Positions 58,558 through 64,000 of a DNA stretch of 64,000 nt are shown one piece after another. Under the pieces are notes generated by a model. It ran no database searches. It saw only the letters and a list, made by a program, of their open reading frames with translations, and was not told where the DNA came from. The stretch spans positions 1,516,258-1,580,257 of the forward strand of contig NZ_KE159646.1 of NCBI RefSeq assembly GCF_000403355.2, in the 5' to 3' direction. Positions within the stretch are counted from its first letter, which is position 1. The number at the start of each line of letters is the position of its first letter. A program made the position numbers and the translations under genes. The stretch comes from Adlercreutzia caecimuris B7. GTDB taxonomy: Bacteria; Actinomycetota; Coriobacteriia; Coriobacteriales; Eggerthellaceae.

Positions 58558-59981
58558 TGGGAAATTCCCAAAAGGCCGAAAAGTTCCTTGCGAGAGTTGA
58601 TGCCCATCTTCTCGTAAATGTGGCGGGTGTGGGCCTTGAAGGTACCCTCGGCGATGAACAGCTCCTGCTGGATGACGCGGCCGGTCTTCCCCTCGGCCAG
58701 AAGCGCGAGCACCTCCTCCTCGCGGGGGCTCAGCCGGTAGGTGCGCGCAAGCTCCTCCACGCGCTCGCCCACCCGCTCCTCTTCCTCGGTGCGCTGCACG
58801 AGACCGCCCTCTTCCAGGATGGACACGCCCCACTTGCTCGCCAGCTCCTTCTCGGAGAACAGCAGCACCGTGGCCGCCAGAATGAGCGCGCTCACCGCCA
58901 CTGTTGCGACCAGGTCCTGCGTGGATGCGGGAAGGCCCGTCAGCGCCAGAAGCCCCGGCACCTCGCCGCCGGCCACCTGGAACAGCTGCTCGGCGTTCTT
59001 AATGGCCAGAAACGCCACAATGGCCACACCGAGGCGCTTGGCAATGTCGTAGAGCAGAAACATCACGAGAAACGACATGAGCGAGTAGCTGATGGCGATA
59101 AGGTAGCTGGATACCGCCGAGCCGAACAGGCTCTCGGCGGGAATGAGCAGGAAGCCGCACACCATGAGCACGAGCGGCGAGCGGTACAGAAGCCCGATGT
59201 TGAAGCGGCGCGAGGCGAAGTAGGCCGTCGCGAACAGCACCGCCATGATAATGGCCGTGGAAAGGGACGAGTGCCGCCCGGCGCCCGCCACCAGCTGGTC
59301 GGCGCGCATGCCATAGGCGAAGGCGTACAGGCCGTAGAGCACGAACAGCTTCCACGGGTAGGAGAACTTCGGCACGCCGCGTTTGGGGCGCTCGGCCTCG
59401 GGCACGTGAGCGTAGGCATCGCGCAGGTACAGCACCGCGAGCACCGGCAGCAGCACAAGCGCGCACTGGGCCTGCCACAGGCCCATACCCTGGCAGAAGA
59501 AAGTGACGACGGTGCCGAGCAGCATGGCGCCCGCCAGGAAAAGGAAGATGCGCAGCAGGCTGAAGGTGGCCAGCACCTCAGCCGCCAGCAGCAGGAAGAG
59601 CCCGTAACCCACACCGGCCGCCAGCGAGCCGGCCACCACGAGTCCAAAGGACGCATCGGGCACCCAGACTGCCAGCGTGCACAGCAACGACGCGACGATC
59701 ATGCCCGCAGCGGCCACGACTTTCACCAGGCGGTTCTCGTTGAGGGGAATGAAGCGGCGAAACAGCAGCACCATGAGGATGCTCACGGCGATGTAGGCCG
59801 CATCGAAGGTGAGGTGCGGGTCGAACGACCACGGTACCGCGTCCGGCATTCCGGCACCGGCGCCCGCCCCCGTGAAGGTGAGCGTGGCCCAGGCCCGGGC
59901 GCACCCGTAGGCCACGACATAGCGACGGCCACCCCGCAGAAGCGCGCGGCGGTCTTCCTTCGATTCCGCTTTCTCGGTCAT
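58554..59981 (-). CDS. LuxR-family regulator with 12-helix membrane domain
   Basis: 475 residues. The N-terminal 390 residues form about twelve hydrophobic helices of MFS-like arrangement. A cytoplasmic LuxR/GerE helix-turn-helix is at the C-terminus (YRLSPREEEVLALLAEGKTGRVIQQELFIAEGTFKAHTRHIYEKMGINSRKELF). This membrane-LuxR architecture is greatly expanded in Eggerthellaceae, where such genes often sit next to exported flavoproteins. The flavoprotein gene upstream on the same strand (60104-61732) is the natural target. ATG at 59981 with AAGGAGG ahead. Confidence 0.93.
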   Translation of the reverse strand: MTEKAESKEDRRALLRGGRRYVVAYGCARAWATLTFTGAGAGAGMPDAVPWSFDPHLTFDAAYIAVSILMVLLFRRFIPLNENRLVKVVAAAGMIVASLLCTLAVWVPDASFGLVVAGSLAAGVGYGLFLLLAAEVLATFSLLRIFLFLAGAMLLGTVVTFFCQGMGLWQAQCALVLLPVLAVLYLRDAYAHVPEAERPKRGVPKFSYPWKLFVLYGLYAFAYGMRADQLVAGAGRHSSLSTAIIMAVLFATAYFASRRFNIGLLYRSPLVLMVCGFLLIPAESLFGSAVSSYLIAISYSLMSFLVMFLLYDIAKRLGVAIVAFLAIKNAEQLFQVAGGEVPGLLALTGLPASTQDLVATVAVSALILAATVLLFSEKELASKWGVSILEEGGLVQRTEEEERVGERVEELARTYRLSPREEEVLALLAEGKTGRVIQQELFIAEGTFKAHTRHIYEKMGINSRKELFGLLGISH

Positions 59982-60016
59982 GGGACCCCTCCTTTTCCAA
60001 GGTGATTATACATGGC

Positions 60017-60046
60017 AAAGCCGGCGACCCGAAGATCGCCGGCTTT
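60017..60046 (-). terminator. Terminator-like hairpin between flavoprotein and LuxR genes
   Basis: AAAGCCGGCGA-N8-TCGCCGGCTTT, a perfect symmetrical stem with only TTT after it. It lies 58 bases beyond the flavoprotein stop and just before the LuxR ribosome site, and could act in either direction. Confidence 0.75.
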
Positions 60047-60103
60047 GAGGGAGAATTCCGCCGCACCGTGGGGAGGGGACAGGGGCGGCGAAACGGGGAT
60101 GAC

Positions 60104-61732
60104 TTACAGACCCGCCACGTAGCGGCCCGTGGCGAAGCCGGTGGTGATGGCGCGGCCCACCGACAGGCCCTCGATGTCCATCGGGTAGTTGCTGTTGCCG
60201 AAGAAGGGGCCCGAAGCGTTGCCCACGGCGAACAGGCCCTCGATCGGCTGCATGTCGGCGTCGAGGCACTGGAAGTTGTCGTCGCACCACAGGCCGTCCA
60301 CCAAGGCGTCGATGTTGTTGGCGCCGCGCGGCACGGCGTAGCAGGGAGCCTCGATGGGCACCATGTACTCGTCGCGCTTGCCGAAGTCGGCATCGCCCTC
60401 GCCGGCAGCCACCAGCTCGTTGTAGTGGCTGATGGACTCCACGATGGCCTCCACGGTGTAGTCGTGGGCCCAGCCCTCCTCGTCGGCGAACGCGATCATA
60501 TTGGCCGCGAGCTCCTCCAAGGTGTCGCCCTTGATCCAGGCCTCGGGATCGACGTTGCGGTAGGCGTTGTGGATGGAGATGTCGGAGAACGGCTTCCAAG
60601 CGTCGTAGTGCTCCTGCCAGTTGGTCGGCACGATGGAGAAGAACTTCACAGCGGTGGACTCGGCGAAGTCGACCTCGGCCAGGTACTTGTTGGTGAACTC
60701 GTTCAGGTAGCCCATGCGGCAGCAGCCCTCGTCCATGAAGCGCTTGCCGTGGCGGTCGAGGAACAAGTACGGCATCTCGAAGCGCACCTTCGGGCCCTCG
60801 CCGTGCACCATCTTGGTGTGGGAGGCGGGGCACATCTGGGCGCCTACCCACATGGCGGCCTTGAGGCCCGTGCCGTTGCGGAAGTCCACGGCCTGGTGCA
60901 GGCCCTTGGCGTCGGGAGTGTAGAACTCGAGCATCTCGGAGTCGCCCACGTAGTCGCCCGCGGCCATGATGACGCCCTTGGAGGCGCGCAGCAGCACGTG
61001 GCCGCCGTCCTTGGTCTCGCCGATGGCGCCGGCCACCCGGCCGTCCTCCATGTAGAGCTGCACGCAGGGAGTCTCGAAGAAGATCTCGGCGCCTTCCTCC
61101 TGCACCTGCTCGCCGATCACAAGCGCGCCCTTCTGATGGCCCTCGTCGTGGAAGTAGGTGTTGGCATGGAAGTACACGTCGTGGCCGTTGCAGTTCACCA
61201 CGTAGTCGTAGGGCTTGGACTCGCTGCCGCCCTTGGCCGCCGCCTCGGCCCACCAGGCCAGCGCCTCCTGGGAGTTGCGGGCCCAGGTTTCCACCTGGCC
61301 CATATTGGCGCGGTAGTCGCTCTTGTAGTTGATGAAGGAAAGCGCCGCCTTGATGCCGGCCTCGCTCGTCTTGGTCAGATCGATGGAGGCGCCCATGTTG
61401 CCGGCGGTCTGCACGATGGACAGGCTCTGGAGCACGCCCACGGTGGCGCCGGCCTCAAGGGCGGCGTGGATGGCGGCCAGGCCCGACTCGCCCGCGCCGA
61501 CCACGACGACGTCGTAGGTGTGTTCCTCGGCGAAATCGGTGATCTCGGCCGGCTTGTTCAGGAAGCTCGGCCCCATGTAGGTGGAACCGTCCCCGGCCGC
61601 ACCGGCGGCGTCGCCCGTGCCGGCGAGCTTGGGCTGCCCGCAACCGGCGAGCGCTCCGGCAGCGGCCACACCCATGGCGGCTACGCCACCGAACTTGAAC
61701 AGGTCGCGACGAGACATAGTGGACTTGGTCAT
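60104..61732 (-). CDS. Tat-exported FAD-dependent flavoprotein (fumarate/urocanate reductase-like)
   Basis: 542 residues. The twin-arginine signal SRRDLFKFGGVAAMGVAAAG ends in a lipobox LAGC, so the protein is probably exported folded and lipid-anchored outside the membrane. The mature part has the FAD-binding VVVVGAGESGLAAIHAALEAGA (about 78), a long FAD_binding_2 domain and the C-terminal EGLFAVGNASGPFFGNSNYPMDIEGLSVGRAITTGFATGRY. Related enzymes reduce fumarate, urocanate or plant/steroid compounds as respiratory acceptors. The substrate is not predictable. ATG at 61732 with AAAGGGAG ahead. Confidence 0.95.
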   Translation of the reverse strand: MTKSTMSRRDLFKFGGVAAMGVAAAGALAGCGQPKLAGTGDAAGAAGDGSTYMGPSFLNKPAEITDFAEEHTYDVVVVGAGESGLAAIHAALEAGATVGVLQSLSIVQTAGNMGASIDLTKTSEAGIKAALSFINYKSDYRANMGQVETWARNSQEALAWWAEAAAKGGSESKPYDYVVNCNGHDVYFHANTYFHDEGHQKGALVIGEQVQEEGAEIFFETPCVQLYMEDGRVAGAIGETKDGGHVLLRASKGVIMAAGDYVGDSEMLEFYTPDAKGLHQAVDFRNGTGLKAAMWVGAQMCPASHTKMVHGEGPKVRFEMPYLFLDRHGKRFMDEGCCRMGYLNEFTNKYLAEVDFAESTAVKFFSIVPTNWQEHYDAWKPFSDISIHNAYRNVDPEAWIKGDTLEELAANMIAFADEEGWAHDYTVEAIVESISHYNELVAAGEGDADFGKRDEYMVPIEAPCYAVPRGANNIDALVDGLWCDDNFQCLDADMQPIEGLFAVGNASGPFFGNSNYPMDIEGLSVGRAITTGFATGRYVAGL

Positions 61733-61960
61733 GATGAACTCCCTTTCCCTCTCTCTGGGTTCCGCCCCCGGCCTTCCCGGATCGCGGCGCAGCGGCTGCT
61801 GCCTCAGGTTCGGAGGGGCTCCCTCGCCCCATCCGCCGCAGCTCCCTCGCTGCACCACGCACTATGAACGCCGCGTCGAAATCGCACATCGACCAAGCGG
61901 GAAAAAGAAGTTTAAAGCTGTAACCCCTTCTATAAACCTTGGCATTGAACTGGGGAAACA

Positions 61961-61990
61961 AAAACGGACGGGATTGGTCCCGTCCGTTTT
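61961..61990 (-). terminator. Bidirectional terminator after the large membrane-protein gene
   Basis: AAAACGGACGGG-N6-CCCGTCCGTTTT, a perfect stem with T-rich ends on both strands. It lies 27 bases beyond the stop of the gene at 62017. Confidence 0.92.
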
Positions 61991-62016
61991 GAACCTTAGC
62001 GTGAAAGCTGCTGGAG

Positions 62017-64000
62017 CTATGCCGCCTGCTTCGTGTCGTCGCCGGCAGCTACCTCCGCGGGGGTTTGGGCCGCACCGTTCTGTTCCACAACGTCGTCCTC
62101 GGGCTCGCCAGAGGCGTTCTCGTCGCCGGCAGGAGTCGGCGCAGCTGCCGAGCCATCCGTATTTGCGTCAGCCGGGGCGCCCTCGGCGCCCGCGTCGCCA
62201 GCCGCGCTGCCATCCGAACCTGCGGCATCCTCCGTCGCCGGGGCCTTGCCGTCGGCGCCCAAGATCTCGTAGGCAGGGCTCACGTTACTGCCCGCCGATT
62301 CCACGTAGGTGAAGTTGATGACGTCGCCCACCTTATAGCCCACAATGTCCAGCAGGCCCGGCAGCGCGAAGTCGAAGATGTTGCCGTCCTCGTCCTCCAG
62401 GGTCACATAGAAGTGGGTGTTACCCTCGATGACCGCTTGGTTGAGCGAGCGAATGGTGCCCTTCACGGTCTTCACGTCGGTGGCCGTGCCGCCGTCGCTC
62501 TCGGTCACTACGCCGTTGGTGGCCAGCAGGGCCTCGTAGGCCTTCTGAGTGTCGGCAACCGTATCGCCCACGGCCACGTTCTGGTAGCGCTGGATGTCGA
62601 TCATGGCGAACTTCTTCACCAGGCCCGCGCCGTCCTTCAGGGCCATGAAGTACGTGGGCTGGTTGCCCACATTGATGAGCAGCGGGAACGTGGAGGTGTA
62701 GCGCAAGTTCTGCACCTGGCCCTCGGCCGATTCCATAGCCGAGTCCTCGGTGGCGCCAGCCACGCTGTAGAAGTGCGACTCCTGGGTGCGTTGGTTCACC
62801 AACACGAAACCGATGATGGAGTTGTCGGCCGTGGCCGAGGTGACGCCGGTGTACACCCACACGTCGTCGTCCTTGGCGATGTAGTTGTAGCCGAGCGTGC
62901 CGTCGGTGCCCGGCGTGGTGCGCACCACGCCCTCCTGGCCGAGGAACGAGTTCAGCCACCCGTTGTTATAGGCGCCCCACCAGTTGTACTGCTGGATGAG
63001 CAGCTCGGCCGGGAACACGCGGTCGACCCATTCGGGACACTCCTCCACCGACAGGTCCTGGGTCTCGCCCGTGGTGGCATCGCACAGCACCACGCGGCTG
63101 ATGGTCTCGCCGCCGAAGAGTCCGATGGTGAAGTCCTTCACAGGGCAGATCCACCAGGGATGCCCGTCTTCGTCAATCTCGAAGGACTTCTCGCCGAACA
63201 TGTAGAAGGGGTACTTCAGCTGCACATGGCGGTCGATGTTGCGGGCCAGAGGCTCGCTCTGGGAGTAGTAGATGGGGTTGTCGCCTAAACGCACGATCTC
63301 CGCGTCCTGGGTGGTCATGTTCACCAGAGCGTAGGCCGGAATACCGCCGTCGCGGTTGGTGAACCACTTGAACAGGTCGGCGTAACCCAAGGGGCTCACG
63401 CGCACCGGCGTGCCCTGGTAGTTGATCTGGGAGTACAGGTTCGACACCTCGAACTGGCTCACGTACTCGGGAATGGAGCCCATCTCGCGGTTGCCCAGCA
63501 GAATGGCCGAGTCGCGGTCGATGACGGGAATCTCGCTGTAGTTCACTTCCTTGATGTCCTGGGCGAACTCCAGCGTGTCGGTCTTCAGCACGTTGGAATA
63601 CTTCTCGGCATTGCCGGGGAAGATGGCCATGGACATGACAGCGCCGATGGCCACAAGCGCCACCACCGCCACTGGCACGAAGGACAGAATGCGGAAGGTC
63701 TTGGCCTTGCCCTCGTTCTTCGTCACTTCCTTGGTGCCGGTCTTGTACTGCTTGCTGCGCACCCAGAAGATGAGGAACAGCGGCAGCAGGATGACAATGA
63801 AGACAAAGCCCCAGAAGTCGGTAGAGTGAATGTTGATGGACGGGTGGAACCACCAGTAGGCGCCCGCGATAACGAGCAGGGCCACCAGAATCAACACCGC
63901 GAGCCACTTCTTGGATGGCAGGTGAAAGTCGTTGGCCAGAAACTCGAAATCAACCGTGGGGCCGCCGTTGCCGCCGTTGCCGCCCGCACCCGAGCCGCCC
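62017..64000 (-). CDS. Large membrane-anchored protein of unknown function, 5' end outside window
   Basis: At least 661 residues, and the frame is open past base 64000. In the translated order: a Gly/Asn-rich segment (GAGGNGGNGG), three hydrophobic segments (VLILVALLVIAGAYWWF, FWGFVFIVILLPLFLIFW, ILSFVPVAVVALVAIGAVMSM), then a soluble domain of about 450 residues with many Trp/Tyr (HPWWICPVKDF, QQYNWWGAYNNGWLN), a small OB-like unit (KTVKGTIRSLNQAVI, then FYVTLEDEDGNIFDF) and an acidic Ala/Gly/Pro-rich tail. No family is recognised. A possible internal start is at 63897, but the upstream residues read naturally. Confidence 0.75.
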   Translation of the reverse strand, partial: GGSGAGGNGGNGGPTVDFEFLANDFHLPSKKWLAVLILVALLVIAGAYWWFHPSINIHSTDFWGFVFIVILLPLFLIFWVRSKQYKTGTKEVTKNEGKAKTFRILSFVPVAVVALVAIGAVMSMAIFPGNAEKYSNVLKTDTLEFAQDIKEVNYSEIPVIDRDSAILLGNREMGSIPEYVSQFEVSNLYSQINYQGTPVRVSPLGYADLFKWFTNRDGGIPAYALVNMTTQDAEIVRLGDNPIYYSQSEPLARNIDRHVQLKYPFYMFGEKSFEIDEDGHPWWICPVKDFTIGLFGGETISRVVLCDATTGETQDLSVEECPEWVDRVFPAELLIQQYNWWGAYNNGWLNSFLGQEGVVRTTPGTDGTLGYNYIAKDDDVWVYTGVTSATADNSIIGFVLVNQRTQESHFYSVAGATEDSAMESAEGQVQNLRYTSTFPLLINVGNQPTYFMALKDGAGLVKKFAMIDIQRYQNVAVGDTVADTQKAYEALLATNGVVTESDGGTATDVKTVKGTIRSLNQAVIEGNTHFYVTLEDEDGNIFDFALPGLLDIVGYKVGDVINFTYVESAGSNVSPAYEILGADGKAPATEDAAGSDGSAAGDAGAEGAPADANTDGSAAAPTPAGDENASGEPEDDVVEQNGAAQTPAEVAAGDDTKQAA

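Overview
The window is high-GC DNA from an anaerobic actinobacterium, most likely a member of the Eggerthellaceae (class Coriobacteriia). The family-level pointers are a Tat-exported, lipobox-bearing flavoprotein, a LuxR regulator with a 12-helix membrane half, a DUF5692 membrane protein and a dense transporter complement. This placement is inference from gene style; no rRNA or tRNA gene was seen.

Layout. Bases 1-11.3 kb are ordinary chromosome: a TrkH potassium channel fragment with a kinase-less KdpD-like partner, a SulP permease, an XRE regulator plus membrane protein, two divergent Fic genes, a MerR/TipAS regulator, an SDR, an MFS exporter and a membrane protein. Bases 11.3-44.6 kb are an accessory island. 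It holds six intact insertion sequences (IS481-type, two identical IS256-type, one diverged IS256-type, ISLre2-type, IS1249-type), a frameshifting IS3 element and one decayed IS3 remnant. Between them lie lower-GC genes of defence type: a Ser/Thr kinase, an AlwI-like restriction-modification operon, a PHP-ATPase (TrlF-like) with a small partner, an AAA/DUF4143 ATPase, an ADP-ribosylglycohydrolase, and an unnamed operon built around a DUF3825 protein with a divergent WYL regulator. Bases 44.7-64 kb return to core genes: guaA, a tyrosine phosphatase, a dicarboxylate/amino-acid symporter, a rhodanese, an ArsR-HMA-P-type ATPase metal set, a baeRF release-factor-like protein, an MFS protein, a patatin, rplJ-rplL with an L10 leader, a LuxR regulator, the flavoprotein and a large membrane protein running off the end.

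How the parts fit. Four genes are split by insertion sequences, and removing the element plus one 8-bp target duplication restores an open frame of whole codons each time: a 167-residue coiled-coil protein, a TetR regulator, a polytopic membrane protein and the WYL regulator. The last two belong to the same locus, so its regulator and its membrane component are both broken in this strain. That locus (about 32.6-41.9 kb) is my best candidate for an undescribed system: small membrane protein, small protein, DUF3825 protein with an OB/S1-like segment, and polytopic membrane protein, divergent from a WYL regulator with an inverted-repeat operator candidate between them.

Non-coding features of note are two roughly 110-bp structured repeats flanking the metal ATPase whose outer stems differ but still pair, a cluster of GTCGAG palindromes near 54.1 kb, a 130-bp inverted-repeat element near 57.0 kb, a MerR-type 19-bp-spacer promoter and several operator-like palindromes.
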